Source of the DNA: Sphingomonas sp.
GTDB lineage: Bacteria; Pseudomonadota; Alphaproteobacteria; Sphingomonadales; Sphingomonadaceae
Length of the DNA stretch: 64,000 nt
Direction: 5' to 3'
NCBI RefSeq assembly: GCF_019635515.1
Contig: NZ_JAHBZI010000001.1
Coordinates: 2,170,001-2,234,000, forward strand
Part shown: in pieces, positions 55,490 to 64,000 of the stretch
How the letters are laid out: the number at the start of each line of letters is the position of its first letter
Position numbering within the stretch: position 1 is the stretch's first letter
Translations under genes and position numbers: made by a program
Notes under the pieces: model-generated
Database searches by the model: none
What the model was told of the DNA's origin: nothing
What the model saw: the letters and a program-made list of their open reading frames with translations, nothing else

Positions 55490-57062
55490 ACCGCAACCCG
55501 ATCCGCACGACGCGGTCCCGCCGCCCGCGATTCCGCCCGGCATCGGCCGTATGGCCTTGTACGTGCTGCTCGGCTTCTCCGCCGGCCTGCCGTTCTACAT
55601 GTTCTCCACCGTGCTGTCGGTGCGCCTCACCGAGCACGGCGTGGTCCTCGCGGTCATCGGCTTTTTCGGCTGGGTGCAGTTGCTCCCCACCTTCAAGTTC
55701 CTGTGGGCCCCCCTGCTCGACAAGTACGACGTTCCCGGCTTCTCGCGCTTCTGGGGCAAGCGTCGCGGCTGGATCATGCTCTCGCAGCTCGGCATCTTCA
55801 CCTCGATGCTGGCAATGGCGCTGACCTCGTCGGACGCCAGCCTGTGGATCACCGCGCTCTGGGCGGTGCTGCTCGCCTTCTGGACCACCACGCTCGAAGT
55901 CGCCGCCGACGCTTGGCGCATCGAACTCGCCCCGACGCCCGAGGAGCAGGGCCCGGTCGCCGCTTCTAACCTGTGGGGATACCGCACCGCGATGGTCGCG
56001 GCCGGCAGCGGCGCCTTGCTGTTCGCCGATGCCGCGGGAAGCATTTCCGGCACGCTGCGCAGTCTCGGCATCGAGCCGGGCTGGACCGCATCCTATCTCC
56101 TCATCGCCGCCGCCGCCTTCCTCCCGCTCCCGATCCTCGCGGCCCTACCCCGCCAGCCCGATTGCACAGGGGGCAATCGCTGGTCGGCGCTCGGCGCCGG
56201 TCTCGGCGCCAGCGCGGTGATCCTGCTCGCTACCGTCGCGGTCACCGCCGCCGCCGGCTGGGTCGTGCTCAGCGCCGCGTCGGGCATCGGCATCACCGCC
56301 GACACCAACGTACTGCCCTGGGTGCTCGGCATCGCCATGGCGCCGTTCGTGCTGCTCGCTTTCGCCTTGCCCTGGATCCGCGACGCCAGGCCCACCGATC
56401 CGATCCGCGCCTCCGCCGCGATCGGCCCCTATGCCGATTTCTTCTGGCGCTATGGCTTCCTCGCCATCGGCGTGCTGGCCTTCGTCTCGGTATACCGCAT
56501 GGGCGACGTGCTCGCGCTCAACATGTCCAAGCCGATGATCCTTGGCCTCGGCTATACCAAGACCCAGATCGGCTGGGCAGACGGCGCGGTGGCGTTGATT
56601 TCGAGCATCGTCGGCGTCGGCATCGGCGGCTGGATGGTCACCAAATGGCGCTGGGGCGTCACCCTCAGCATCGGCGCCTTCTTCGCCGCGCTCGGCAATT
56701 TCGGCTTCGTCTGGCTGGCGCACATGCCGGTCGATCAGAACACGCTGTACGTCGCCACCGCCGCCGATCAGTTCGGCAACGGCATGGCCGGGGCGGTGTT
56801 CGTCGTTTACCTGTCGATGCTGTGCAACCCGCGTTTCCCGGGCGCGCAATATGCTTTCCTGTCGGGGTTCGCCTTCCTCCTTGCGCGGCTCCTCGCCGGC
56901 GCCGGCGGTACCGCGGTGACCTGGCTCGACAAGGCCGGGTATAACGGCTTCGACGTCTTCTTCTTCGCCTCGGGCGTGGTCAGCCTCGCGGCGCTCCTGT
57001 TCCTGCCGCTGCTGGCCAAGGCCAAGCCGCGTCCGGACGACCGGGGGCCGGTAACCGCGTGA
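55482..57062 (+). CDS. AmpG-like MFS permease (muropeptide transporter family)
   Basis: Inner-membrane transporter with about 12 to 14 helices. The opening LYVLLGFSAGLPFYMFSTVLSVRLTEHGV and LPTFKFLWAPLLDKYDVPGFSRFWGKRRGWIMLSQ are the AmpG-type signatures. The region GYTKTQIGWADGAVALISSIVGVGIGGWMV is the second half's matching part. AmpG imports GlcNAc-anhydroMurNAc peptides for wall recycling. Length is about 526 residues. The start is uncertain: GTG at 55482 gives VAEPQPDPHD, and a GTG at 55452 is also in frame. It overlaps the next gene by four bases. Confidence 0.88.
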   Translation: MAEPQPDPHDAVPPPAIPPGIGRMALYVLLGFSAGLPFYMFSTVLSVRLTEHGVVLAVIGFFGWVQLLPTFKFLWAPLLDKYDVPGFSRFWGKRRGWIMLSQLGIFTSMLAMALTSSDASLWITALWAVLLAFWTTTLEVAADAWRIELAPTPEEQGPVAASNLWGYRTAMVAAGSGALLFADAAGSISGTLRSLGIEPGWTASYLLIAAAAFLPLPILAALPRQPDCTGGNRWSALGAGLGASAVILLATVAVTAAAGWVVLSAASGIGITADTNVLPWVLGIAMAPFVLLAFALPWIRDARPTDPIRASAAIGPYADFFWRYGFLAIGVLAFVSVYRMGDVLALNMSKPMILGLGYTKTQIGWADGAVALISSIVGVGIGGWMVTKWRWGVTLSIGAFFAALGNFGFVWLAHMPVDQNTLYVATAADQFGNGMAGAVFVVYLSMLCNPRFPGAQYAFLSGFAFLLARLLAGAGGTAVTWLDKAGYNGFDVFFFASGVVSLAALLFLPLLAKAKPRPDDRGPVTA

Positions 57063-58063
57063 TCGAACAAGCCTTCGCCCCCGCCGCCGAGGCGATCGCG
57101 GCGGGCCGCATCCCCGGCGCCGCGCTGGGCGTGGTCCGTGCCGACGGCCAGCGCTGGAGCACCCATGCCGGGCTCGCCGCCCGGCTTCCCGAGCCCGAAC
57201 CGCTCACCGCCGATCACTGGTTCGATCTCGCCTCGGTGTCGAAAGTGATCTTCACCACCACCGCCATCCTCCAGCTGGCCGACGAGGGCAGGCTCGATCT
57301 CGACCGCCCTGTCACCGACGCGATCCCGGATTGGCGGCAATATGATGTCGCGGGCGCCGCCGAGCGCAAGCTCACCTTCCGCGACCTGATCGCCCACCGC
57401 ACCTTCTTCCCCGCCGTCGAGCCGATCTACACCTATGGCGACGATCCCGCCCGCCTGCGCGCTTTCGTCCTCCAGCGCGAATGGCGGCACGGCCCCCCGG
57501 TCTATTCGGACATCAATTTCATCGTCCTCGGCATCGCTATCGAGCGCATCACCGGCAAGTCCCTGCGCGCATGGCCGCTCGGCAAGGGCCTGACCTTCGG
57601 CCCGCCCCCCGGCCCCGCCGTCGCCACCGAATATTGCAGCTGGCGCGGACGCATCCTCAAGGGCGAGGTCCATGACGAGAATTGCTTCGCGCTGGGCGGC
57701 GACACCGGCCATGCCGGGCTGTTCGGCACGGTGGCCGGCGTCCTCGATTTCGCCCAGGGGCTACTGAACGGCACCGGCGCCAGCGCCGCGATGCTCGAAG
57801 CGATCCGCACCCCCCAATATGATCACCGCACCTGCGGCTGGGAGCGTAAATTCCCCGGCTGGTCGGGCGGCCAGGCGTGCTCCGCCGAGACCATCGGCCA
57901 CACCGGCTTCACCGGCACCGGCCTGTGGATCGATTTCGAGCGTGGCCTCGCCTGGACTTTGCTCACCAACCGCGTCCACCCTACCCGTCATTTCGACAGC
58001 GGCATCTTCCAGCTGCGCCCGGCGACTGGCGACGCGGTGATTGCGGCCTTCGATGCGGCATAG
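57059..58063 (+). CDS. Serine hydrolase of the beta-lactamase class C / PBP4-like fold
   Basis: 334 residues. The SxxK motif is Ser59-Val-Ser-Lys62 (LASVSKVIF). The second motif is YSD at 149-151 in place of YxN, and the third is HTG (GHTGFTGTGLW). No signal peptide is visible, so it appears cytoplasmic. It lies directly after the AmpG-like permease with a four-base overlap, which suggests it acts on imported muropeptides or related peptides or esters. Esterase, peptidase or beta-lactamase activity cannot be told apart from sequence. Confidence 0.85.
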   Translation: MIEQAFAPAAEAIAAGRIPGAALGVVRADGQRWSTHAGLAARLPEPEPLTADHWFDLASVSKVIFTTTAILQLADEGRLDLDRPVTDAIPDWRQYDVAGAAERKLTFRDLIAHRTFFPAVEPIYTYGDDPARLRAFVLQREWRHGPPVYSDINFIVLGIAIERITGKSLRAWPLGKGLTFGPPPGPAVATEYCSWRGRILKGEVHDENCFALGGDTGHAGLFGTVAGVLDFAQGLLNGTGASAAMLEAIRTPQYDHRTCGWERKFPGWSGGQACSAETIGHTGFTGTGLWIDFERGLAWTLLTNRVHPTRHFDSGIFQLRPATGDAVIAAFDAA

Positions 58064-58070
58064 AACCGTT

Positions 58071-58161
58071 CGTCACCCCGAGCTTGTTTCAGGGCCCAAC
58101 CCTCCACAGGCCATGCCGTCCCTTGTTGCGCGTTGGATGCTGAAACAGGTTCAGCATGACC
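58071..58161. repeat. Intergenic palindromic repeat element (copy 7)
   Basis: Outer parts CGTCACCCCGAGCTTGTTTC and GCTGAAACAGGTTCAGCATG are a diverged inverted pair. The whole is less perfect than other copies but keeps the same design and position in a gap between same-strand genes. Confidence 0.65.
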
Positions 58162-58182
58162 AGGTAGAATAGGAAGCCGTCC

Positions 58183-59376
58183 ATGATCTCGTTGCTCGCC
58201 CTCAGCCTCGCCCTCGCCGCCCCCCAGGACGATCCCGTCACCCCCGCCGATCGCCTCGCCCATGATCAGATGCTGGTGCTCGACACCCATCTCGACACCC
58301 CCGAACTGTTCGAGCATCCCGGCTGGGACTTCGCCCGCTGGCACGACCGCGACTTCGACAAGAGCCAGGTCGATATCCCGCGCATGGAACAGGGCGGCCT
58401 GGATGGCGGCTTCTTCGTGATCTACACGGGGCAAGGCCCGTTGACGCCCGAAGGCTATGCCAGGGCCCGCAACGCCGCGCTGGTCCGCGCCAACTGGATC
58501 CAGAAGGTCGTCGCCGCCCATCCCGACAAGCTCGCCTTCGCCACCACCGCCGCCGATGCCGCGCGCATCGCCAAGACCGGCAAGCGCATCGTCTATCAAA
58601 GCATCGAGAACAGCTATCCGCTGGGCGAAGACCTGAGCCTGCTCGGCTATTTCTACGATCTCGGCGTGCGCATGGCGAGCCCGGCGCACTTCCGAAACAG
58701 CCAGTTCGCCGATAGCGCGACCGACAAGGTCAAGGCCTATGGCGGCTTCTCGCCGCTCGGCAGGCAATGGCTGGCCGAGATGAACCGGCTCGGCATGGTC
58801 GTCGATGTCAGCCATTCTTCTGACGATGTCTTCGATCAGGCGCTGGCATGGTCCAAGACCCCGATCATCGCCTCACATTCGGGACCGAAGGCGATCTACG
58901 ACCATCCCCGCAACCTCGACGATGCCCGCATGAAGAAGCTCGCCGCAGCCGGCGGCGTGCTCCAGATCAACAGCGTCTATCTGGTCGCCGGCGACAGCAA
59001 CAAGGCGCGCAGCGCGGTCCAGAACCGTCAGGACGACTGGTGGGCGCTGTCGGACGCCGATCAGCGCAAGCTCATCGCCGACAAGGCCGTCGCCGATGCC
59101 ACCGATCCCTATCAGGGCGCCGATTTCGAGCTGTTCATGAAGAGCCTGCTCCATGCCATCGCCGTGATGGGGGTCGATCATGTCGGCATCGGCGCCGATT
59201 GGGATGGCGGCGGCGGCGTCCGCGGCTTCGAGGATGTCACTGCTCTCCCCAAGGTCACCGCGCGCCTGCGCAAGGAAGGCTTCAAGGACGCCGACATCGA
59301 GAAGATCTGGAGCGGCAACGTGCTGCGTTTGCTCAAGGCTGCGGAGGATTACGCGGCGAAGAACGCAGCCAGATAG
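58183..59376 (+). CDS. Membrane dipeptidase (peptidase M19)
   Basis: Zinc-dependent dipeptidase with an amidohydrolase TIM barrel. An N-terminal signal-like segment (MISLLALSLALAAPQDD) suggests export. Metal ligands: His and Asp in LDTHLDTPELF, Glu in VYQSIENSYPLG, His in VDVSHSSDDV, and His in IIASHSGPKA. The end shows VDHVGIGADWDGG, also typical. Length is 397 residues. It may cut dipeptides, D-amino acid dipeptides or beta-lactams. The neighbourhood supports wall-peptide breakdown. Confidence 0.92.
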   Translation: MISLLALSLALAAPQDDPVTPADRLAHDQMLVLDTHLDTPELFEHPGWDFARWHDRDFDKSQVDIPRMEQGGLDGGFFVIYTGQGPLTPEGYARARNAALVRANWIQKVVAAHPDKLAFATTAADAARIAKTGKRIVYQSIENSYPLGEDLSLLGYFYDLGVRMASPAHFRNSQFADSATDKVKAYGGFSPLGRQWLAEMNRLGMVVDVSHSSDDVFDQALAWSKTPIIASHSGPKAIYDHPRNLDDARMKKLAAAGGVLQINSVYLVAGDSNKARSAVQNRQDDWWALSDADQRKLIADKAVADATDPYQGADFELFMKSLLHAIAVMGVDHVGIGADWDGGGGVRGFEDVTALPKVTARLRKEGFKDADIEKIWSGNVLRLLKAAEDYAAKNAAR

Positions 59377-59400
59377 CGCTCCTCGTCCCCCAACCCGATT

Positions 59401-59508
59401 TGTCACCCCGGCCTTGTGCCGGGATCACCAAGCTTCCGGACGACAGCCCGTCGCTTCCTGCCGCGGCGCTCTCGACACCATGGACCCCGGCACAAAGCCG
59501 GGGTGACG
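59401..59508. repeat. Intergenic palindromic repeat element (copy 8)
   Basis: TGTCACCCCGGCCTTGTGCC and GGCACAAAGCCGGGGTGACG in inverted orientation, almost the same as copy 2 at its ends (both start with CACCCCGGCCTTGTGCCG). It lies in the gap between convergent M19 and dacB genes. The other 139 bases of the gap contain nothing I can identify. Confidence 0.85.
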
Positions 59509-59647
59509 ATGGCGCTTGCAATGTAGGATTTCGCCTGCTTGGCTCACGCGGTCGGCAATGCCGCCCGCTCTTTGAAATCGTCGCTCAGAATCCGGCCTGC
59601 CCGGCCCCCATGGTCAGTGCGACCATTGGGACCATTCGCGCCAGCGC

Positions 59648-61084
59648 TCAGTTCGCCGCCGCCACGATATTCAGCGCCGCGTCCATGATCCTGCTCGATG
59701 AAGCGTCCGATGGGATATCGTTGGCGTAGAAGGCGAAGGTCAGCGTCTTGCCGCTCGCCGCGATCATATAGCCGGCCACCGCGTTGGTGGCGTTGAGCGT
59801 GCCGGTCTTGGCGAAGATCTTGCCCTCCAGCGGCGTCCCCTTGAAACGGTTCCTGAGCGTGCCATCGACTCCGCCGATTGGCAGCGTATCGCGCCACTGC
59901 GCCCCCCAGGGCTGCATGGCGATCCAGCGCAGGAACTTGACTACTCCGCGCGGCGCAACACGATTGTAGGTCGACATGCCCGATCCGTCGGACAGGTCCC
60001 AGGCAGTGCGGGCAACACCGGCCTGCGCCAGCATCTTCTCGATCTCGGCCACACCATTGGCGATTGATCCGCTGCCCAGCCAGCCCGAGACCCGGCGGAG
60101 TGTCAGCTCGGCATGCAGATTCTGGCTGATCTTGTTGATTGTCTTCATGTCCTCGGCCAGCGGCGGCGGAATCAGTTGCGCGATCGGCACGAAATCGGCA
60201 CGCACCATTCGCATCGGATCGGTGCGAGTGCTCGGCCCGTTATCCTCCGGCATCAGCGGACGATGGCGCACGCGCACCTCGCCCTTCACCCTGACGCCGC
60301 GCGCTTCGAGCAATGCCTTGAGCCGCCACGCCGCATAGTGCGCGGGATCGTCGATCCCCATCCGCGACAGATCGGGCCTGGCATCCTTGCCGATCGTGCC
60401 CGTCACCCGCACCAGCCGCTCAAACGGCAACCGGTCATAGCCGATCTTGCTTTCCGCGCCCGCAACGGTCTGGGTGCGATTGTCGATCGTGTAATAAGGG
60501 GATTCCACGGTCACCACCGCCGGCTTGCCAACCTCGCCCGGCGCTACGGTCAGCCCAACCTCATTCTCGTCGAGCGTCAGCGCCGAGACGCCGGTCCCCG
60601 ATCGCGTCGGGATGTTATTCCAGCTCATGCCGGGGCTCCAGCGCTGGTCGGGGAACAGCGTGTCGTCGCCAATCACGTCACGCACCCGCTTGGTCTTCGC
60701 CGCCACAGCATCGGCCAGCGTCGCAAGACAGTCGATCTTGCAATCCGCCGCGCTCGACATCCGCGCATCGCCATTGCCAGCCAGCACGACATCGCGCCCC
60801 TCGATCCGCACCTCGTTGCCGCCGATCTCGTCGAGCTGGTTGAGATCGCCCAGCGTCGCAAAGGCGACCGCCGTCGAGAACATCTTGGTGTTCGACGCCG
60901 GAATATAACGCCCGTCGGGATCGATCGCGAGAATCTCGGTGCCGTCCTCGGTCGCCACCACCAGCCCGAAGCGCGTGCCTGTCGCCGCCTCACCAAGCTT
61001 GGCCTGGACCTGCGCGCGCAGATCCTGCGCGGTGGCGGGGGTAGCGGCGGCGAGCGCCAGCACGAGGAAGAGCGCGTGTTTCAT
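59648..61084 (-). CDS. dacB: D-alanyl-D-alanine carboxypeptidase/endopeptidase (PBP4, DacB)
   Basis: Periplasmic penicillin-binding protein that trims or cuts peptidoglycan cross-links. Signal peptide MKHALFLVLALAAATPATAQ. The SxxK motif is SNTK at 64-67 (YIPASNTKMFSTAVAF). A second motif reads DLSDGSGMSTYNRV (about 331-344), and the third, KTG, is in IFAKTGTLNATNAVAGY. An insertion of about 200 residues between the first and second motifs is the usual class C PBP design. Length 478 residues. The ATG at 61084 gives the signal peptide. Confidence 0.93.
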   Translation of the reverse strand: MKHALFLVLALAAATPATAQDLRAQVQAKLGEAATGTRFGLVVATEDGTEILAIDPDGRYIPASNTKMFSTAVAFATLGDLNQLDEIGGNEVRIEGRDVVLAGNGDARMSSAADCKIDCLATLADAVAAKTKRVRDVIGDDTLFPDQRWSPGMSWNNIPTRSGTGVSALTLDENEVGLTVAPGEVGKPAVVTVESPYYTIDNRTQTVAGAESKIGYDRLPFERLVRVTGTIGKDARPDLSRMGIDDPAHYAAWRLKALLEARGVRVKGEVRVRHRPLMPEDNGPSTRTDPMRMVRADFVPIAQLIPPPLAEDMKTINKISQNLHAELTLRRVSGWLGSGSIANGVAEIEKMLAQAGVARTAWDLSDGSGMSTYNRVAPRGVVKFLRWIAMQPWGAQWRDTLPIGGVDGTLRNRFKGTPLEGKIFAKTGTLNATNAVAGYMIAASGKTLTFAFYANDIPSDASSSRIMDAALNIVAAAN

Positions 61085-61161
61085 GGGGTCAGAACCTAGC
61101 CGGAACCAACCCGGCGGCAAGCGCGCGATGCGTCACGCGCCCATAACCGCCGCTTATGGCG

Positions 61162-61788
61162 TCAGCGCGCGATCAGCCATGGCTTGGGACGACCGCTCGG
61201 CTTGGCGACCCCGTCGAGCCGCTCCGCGCGGAGGATCTTGACCGGCGCCAGGATCATCTGCCCCTTCATCGCGTCGCGCCCGCCGCCGGTCGGCAGCGCG
61301 AGGATGCGCTTGACCACGTCCATTCCCGCGATCACCCGCCCGAACGCGGCATAACCGCGATTGCCGGGCTTGGCGTCGAGCCCCGGATTGGGGCCGACCA
61401 TGATCGAGAAATTGGCGTTGGCGGCATCGGCATTGATGCCGTGCGCCATCGAAATCGTGCCGTCCTGATGGGTGATCCCGGTCTGGCTCGTCGGCTCGAG
61501 CGGCAGCGGCGGCAGCATCCGCCGTGCGTCCTGCGCGATCCCGCCCTGGATGAAGCCGAAGCGCGGATCGGATTTGCGCCGTGTCGCCCGGTAGAATTCC
61601 GTGTCGTCGAGTCGCCCGTCATCGACATAGGCGAGGAAGTTGGCGACCGTCTTCGGCGCGCGCCTGGCGTCGAGCGCGAGCACGATCGATCCCGCCGAAG
61701 TGACGAGGCGGACACGGACGATGCCGGGCGCTTGCGGGGCGCTGTTGGCAATCAGGAACAGTGCGAGAATCAGGGCAAGGAAACGCAT
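61162..61788 (-). CDS. Cyclophilin-type peptidyl-prolyl cis-trans isomerase, exported (second copy)
   Basis: Signal peptide MRFLALILALFLIANSAPQ. Cyclophilin domain with VRLVTSAGSIVLALDARRAPKTVANFLAYVDDG, TEFYRAT, GFIQGGIAQDARRML, GTISMAHG, ANFSIMVGPNPG and AAFGRVIAGMDVVKRIL. It keeps GFIQGG better than the PPIase at 9354-9965. The same TSQTGITHQDGTIS region is present in both, so they are paralogues of one secreted branch. It lies 77 bases upstream of dacB on the same strand and might help fold envelope proteins. Confidence 0.9.
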   Translation of the reverse strand: MRFLALILALFLIANSAPQAPGIVRVRLVTSAGSIVLALDARRAPKTVANFLAYVDDGRLDDTEFYRATRRKSDPRFGFIQGGIAQDARRMLPPLPLEPTSQTGITHQDGTISMAHGINADAANANFSIMVGPNPGLDAKPGNRGYAAFGRVIAGMDVVKRILALPTGGGRDAMKGQMILAPVKILRAERLDGVAKPSGRPKPWLIAR

Positions 61789-61797
61789 CCGCGCGCT

Positions 61798-63048
61798 TTA
61801 GTCGTCGTCGGCTGAACGGTATATGGCTTCGTCGAGCTCGCCTTCCCAGCGTGCGACGGTCGTCGCGACGGTCAGATTGGCGCAGGCGCTGGGCACGGTG
61901 CGGGTCATGTCGAGCAGCCGGTCGAACGGCAATACGAAGCCGACCACCAGCGCGGTCTGCTCGGGCGAGACGCCGACTGCGGACAGCACCGCGGCGAGCA
62001 TGAACAGCGAGGCGGAAGGCACCGGCGCGGTGCCGAACGCGGCGAGCGCGCCGGTCAGCAGCACCATCCCATAGACTTGCGGCGTCAGCGGCACCCCGAA
62101 CGCCTGCAGCGCGAACATGCTGAGCAGGCCGACATACATCGCCGTTCCGTCCTTGCCGATGCTCGCGCCGAGCGGCAGCACCGTCGAGAAGATCGAGCGG
62201 CCGACGCCGAGATTCTTTTCCGACACGCGCATCGCCACCGGCAGCGTCGCCGAGCTGGACGCGGTCGAGAACGCCACCACCAGCGCATCGACGATACCGC
62301 GAAAGAACGGCAGCAGCGGCAGCTTGGCGAGCAGCCGCAGGATCAGGCTGTGGACCACGACGATCTGGATCAGCGAACCCAGCACCACCGCCAGCGCCAG
62401 CCAGCCGACATTGACGAACACCGCCGCGCCGTTCGCCGCCACCGCATTGGCGATCAGCGCGAATACGCCAAACGGCGTCGCTTCCATGACGATGCCGACG
62501 ACCTTGAGCAGCACTTCCGACAGCGATTGCAGCGTGTTCGCGAACGGCTTGCCCGCTTCGCCGGCGACAACGGTGCCGACGCCGATCAGGATCGCGACGA
62601 AGATCAGAGCGAGCATGTCGCCCTTGGCCAGCGCGTCGAAGATGTTGAGCGGGATGATCCCAATCAGCTGCTGGTACGGCGTAACCGCCTCGCCCAGCGC
62701 ATGCGGCGCGGCGGTGCCGAGCGGCGCGCCGACGCCGGGCTGGACGAGCGTCGCCACCAGCATGCCTACCGACACCGCGATCGCGGTGGTGAAAGCGAAC
62801 AGCCCGATCGTCCGCCCGCCCAGGCTGCCGAGGCGCTTGGGATCGGCCAATGCGGTAATCCCGGACGCGATCGTCACCAGCACGATCGGCGCGACCAGCA
62901 TGCGGATCGCCCGGACGAACAGATCGCCCATGAACATCACGGACGGCGCGGCCGAGGGCCAGACCAGCGCGAACACCAGCCCCAGCGCCAGCGCCGCGAG
63001 CACCCGCTTCCACAGCGCGATCCCGAACCACATCCTCAGCACGTGCAT
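61798..63048 (-). CDS. Dicarboxylate/amino acid:cation symporter (DAACS, GltP/DctA-like)
   Basis: Inner-membrane sodium or proton symporter of the DAACS family with eight helices and two re-entrant loops. The first hairpin serine-rich motif is FSTASSSATLPVAM, then GASIGKDGTAMYVG in helix 7, and the second hairpin region VLSAVGVSPEQTALVVGFVLPFDRLLDMTRT. The substrate, aspartate, glutamate, or a C4-dicarboxylate, cannot be read from sequence. Length 416 residues. The ATG at 63048 has GGGGGAGG directly upstream. Confidence 0.92.
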   Translation of the reverse strand: MHVLRMWFGIALWKRVLAALALGLVFALVWPSAAPSVMFMGDLFVRAIRMLVAPIVLVTIASGITALADPKRLGSLGGRTIGLFAFTTAIAVSVGMLVATLVQPGVGAPLGTAAPHALGEAVTPYQQLIGIIPLNIFDALAKGDMLALIFVAILIGVGTVVAGEAGKPFANTLQSLSEVLLKVVGIVMEATPFGVFALIANAVAANGAAVFVNVGWLALAVVLGSLIQIVVVHSLILRLLAKLPLLPFFRGIVDALVVAFSTASSSATLPVAMRVSEKNLGVGRSIFSTVLPLGASIGKDGTAMYVGLLSMFALQAFGVPLTPQVYGMVLLTGALAAFGTAPVPSASLFMLAAVLSAVGVSPEQTALVVGFVLPFDRLLDMTRTVPSACANLTVATTVARWEGELDEAIYRSADDD

Positions 63049-63059
63049 CCTCCCCCTTT

Positions 63060-63134
63060 GTGCTCCTGCGAAAGCGGGAGCCTAGGATCACAAGCGAAAC
63101 GCCAGCGACTCTGGGTTCCTGCGTTCGCAGGAGC
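63060..63134. repeat. Intergenic palindromic repeat element (copy 9)
   Basis: GTGCTCCTGCGAAAGCGGGA and TCCTGCGTTCGCAGGAGCCC in inverted orientation, with AGCCTAGGATCACAAGCG and CTCTGGG inside. The internal ATCACAAGCGA is shared with copy 1. It lies between the D-aminoacylase-like gene and the DAACS symporter on the same strand. Confidence 0.85.
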
Positions 63135-63142
63135 CCGGAATA

Positions 63143-64000
63143 TCAGCGGCAGCTCCCCGGCGTCGGCTTGTGCGGCAGCGCGCGCCCCGCGGCCTTGCCG
63201 GTCACCTTGCCCTTGTCGACCGCCAGCACGCCGTTGACGACCACGCTGCGAACGCCCGCGGCAAGCTCGGTCGGATGCTCGTAATCGGCGCGCGACGCGT
63301 AGGTCTTGGGATCGAACACAACGATATCGGCGAACGACCCCGCGCTCAGCCGCCCGCGCCCGGTCAGCCCGAAGGTATCCGCGGTCAGCGTCGAGCTTCG
63401 ATAGATGAACTGGCCGAGCGTCAGCACATGCCGTTGCTTGACGTAATAATCATATTTGCGCGCGAACGTGCCGTAGACGCGCGGGTGCCCGCCCGAAGCG
63501 TCGGAGCCGGTCATCACCCAGGGCCGCGCCATGAACGCCTCGATATCCGGTTCGGCCTGATTGAACGACACCACGCCGGGATCGGCGATCTTGATCACTT
63601 CGATCGCGGCGGTAACGGCATCCTCGCCGCGCGCCTTGGCGACCGCGGCCAATGTCTGGTTCTTGTATCGCCCCTCGACGATCAGCAGCTTCTCCGCCCC
63701 GCCGCGCTTGCGCAGATTTTCGACGATCCCGTCGCGCAGCTTCAGCTCCACGCCCGGATCGGCAAAGCGCTTGAGCAGCGCCGGGCGCCCGCCGTCCTGC
63801 GCCCAGATCGGCATCAGCGACGCGACCAGGCTCGTGCCGCTCGCCGACCACGGATATTGGTTCGCGGTCACCTTCTGCCCGGAGCGTCGCGCCGCTTCGA
63901 TCTTGGCGATGATCGCGCCAGCCTGTCCTTGCACATCGACGCCCAGCGCCTTGATGTGGCTGATATGCGCCGGCAAATGCCCTTCGCGCCCGATCCGGAT
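63143..64000 (-). CDS. D-aminoacylase / N-acyl-D-amino-acid deacylase-like amidohydrolase, C-terminal part
   Basis: The frame is open through the right edge, so the N-terminal part lies outside. The visible portion (about 285 residues) has HISHIKALG near the start, a metal-binding region of this family, and YPWSASGTSL. VMTGSDASGGHPRVYGTFARK carries the conserved catalytic Asp, and the end has RGRLSAGSFADIVVFDPKTY followed by VVVNGVLAVDKGKVTG, typical of amidohydrolases. Likely to release D-amino acids from N-acyl forms. It begins upstream of the DAACS symporter, which might take up its product. Confidence 0.85.
   Translation of the reverse strand: MRIGREGHLPAHISHIKALGVDVQGQAGAIIAKIEAARRSGQKVTANQYPWSASGTSLVASLMPIWAQDGGRPALLKRFADPGVELKLRDGIVENLRKRGGAEKLLIVEGRYKNQTLAAVAKARGEDAVTAAIEVIKIADPGVVSFNQAEPDIEAFMARPWVMTGSDASGGHPRVYGTFARKYDYYVKQRHVLTLGQFIYRSSTLTADTFGLTGRGRLSAGSFADIVVFDPKTYASRADYEHPTELAAGVRSVVVNGVLAVDKGKVTGKAAGRALPHKPTPGSCR

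Noticed and set aside
61619..63091. A 490-codon minus-strand frame over the DAACS symporter
   Set aside because: It is another frame of the same strand as the real symporter and is dominated by Arg, Ala and Gly, with no hydrophobic helices or motifs.

Overview
The window looks like a stretch of chromosome from a high-GC alphaproteobacterium of the Sphingomonadales, most likely Sphingomonas or a close relative. This rests on gene content and protein style: two long TonB-dependent receptors, class II LeuA, an orphan ParA with a ribbon-helix-helix partner and SPOR proteins, GTG/TTG starts in very tight operons, and many intergenic palindromic repeats. No phage, transposase, plasmid or CRISPR signature was found. 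The genus is an inference, since no 16S rRNA gene is present.

Layout. 1-5.4 kb: the tail of an NCS1 permease, a membrane protein, clpX and clpP, an NAD-dependent reductase and a polytopic glycosyltransferase. 5.4-11.7 kb: tig downstream of a tRNA-Leu, two small ORFs, a Crp/Fnr regulator, a cyclophilin co-encoded with an ArsR regulator, and a divergent desaturase with a palindromic candidate operator between them. 11.7-15.1 kb: gatCAB, the amidotransferase needed for tRNA-dependent Gln/Asn. 15.1-21.3 kb: DUF4153 and DUF3089 proteins, ruvX, an HNH nuclease, and pyrB followed by a dihydroorotase-like protein that has lost its metal ligands. 21.3-25.9 kb: ParA/RHH/SPOR genes facing a second SPOR protein, then MipA. 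26-32.4 kb: DUF2200, serB/miaA with overlapping divergent starts, then ilvB-(unknown)-ilvH-ilvC. 32.4-40.1 kb: a TonB receptor, the folE-folM-folB pterin operon, an MDR oxidoreductase and a secreted metallopeptidase. 40.2-44 kb: leuA behind a leucine-rich leader peptide and terminator, a BLUF photoreceptor, and small DUF2945, SWIB and HTH proteins. 44-52.1 kb: a complex repeat cluster, a flavoprotein, a DEAD-box helicase, a UPF0178 protein, an 819-residue aminotransferase-flavoprotein fusion and a glycosyltransferase. 52.2-64 kb: a second TonB receptor, then an envelope group (AmpG-like permease, SxxK hydrolase, M19 dipeptidase, DacB), a second cyclophilin, a DAACS symporter and a D-aminoacylase-like gene cut by the window end.

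How the genes work together. Branched-chain amino acid synthesis is well represented (ilvB, ilvH, ilvC, leuA), and leuA appears to be controlled by classical attenuation. The pyr, gat and fol genes form compact translationally coupled operons. The 55-61 kb block suggests muropeptide import and peptide trimming.

The observations I rate highest are the leuA attenuator, the DegT-aminotransferase/flavoprotein fusion, the degenerate PyrC partner of PyrB, the nine loci of related palindromic repeats (one of them nested), and the ParA-RHH-SPOR locus.
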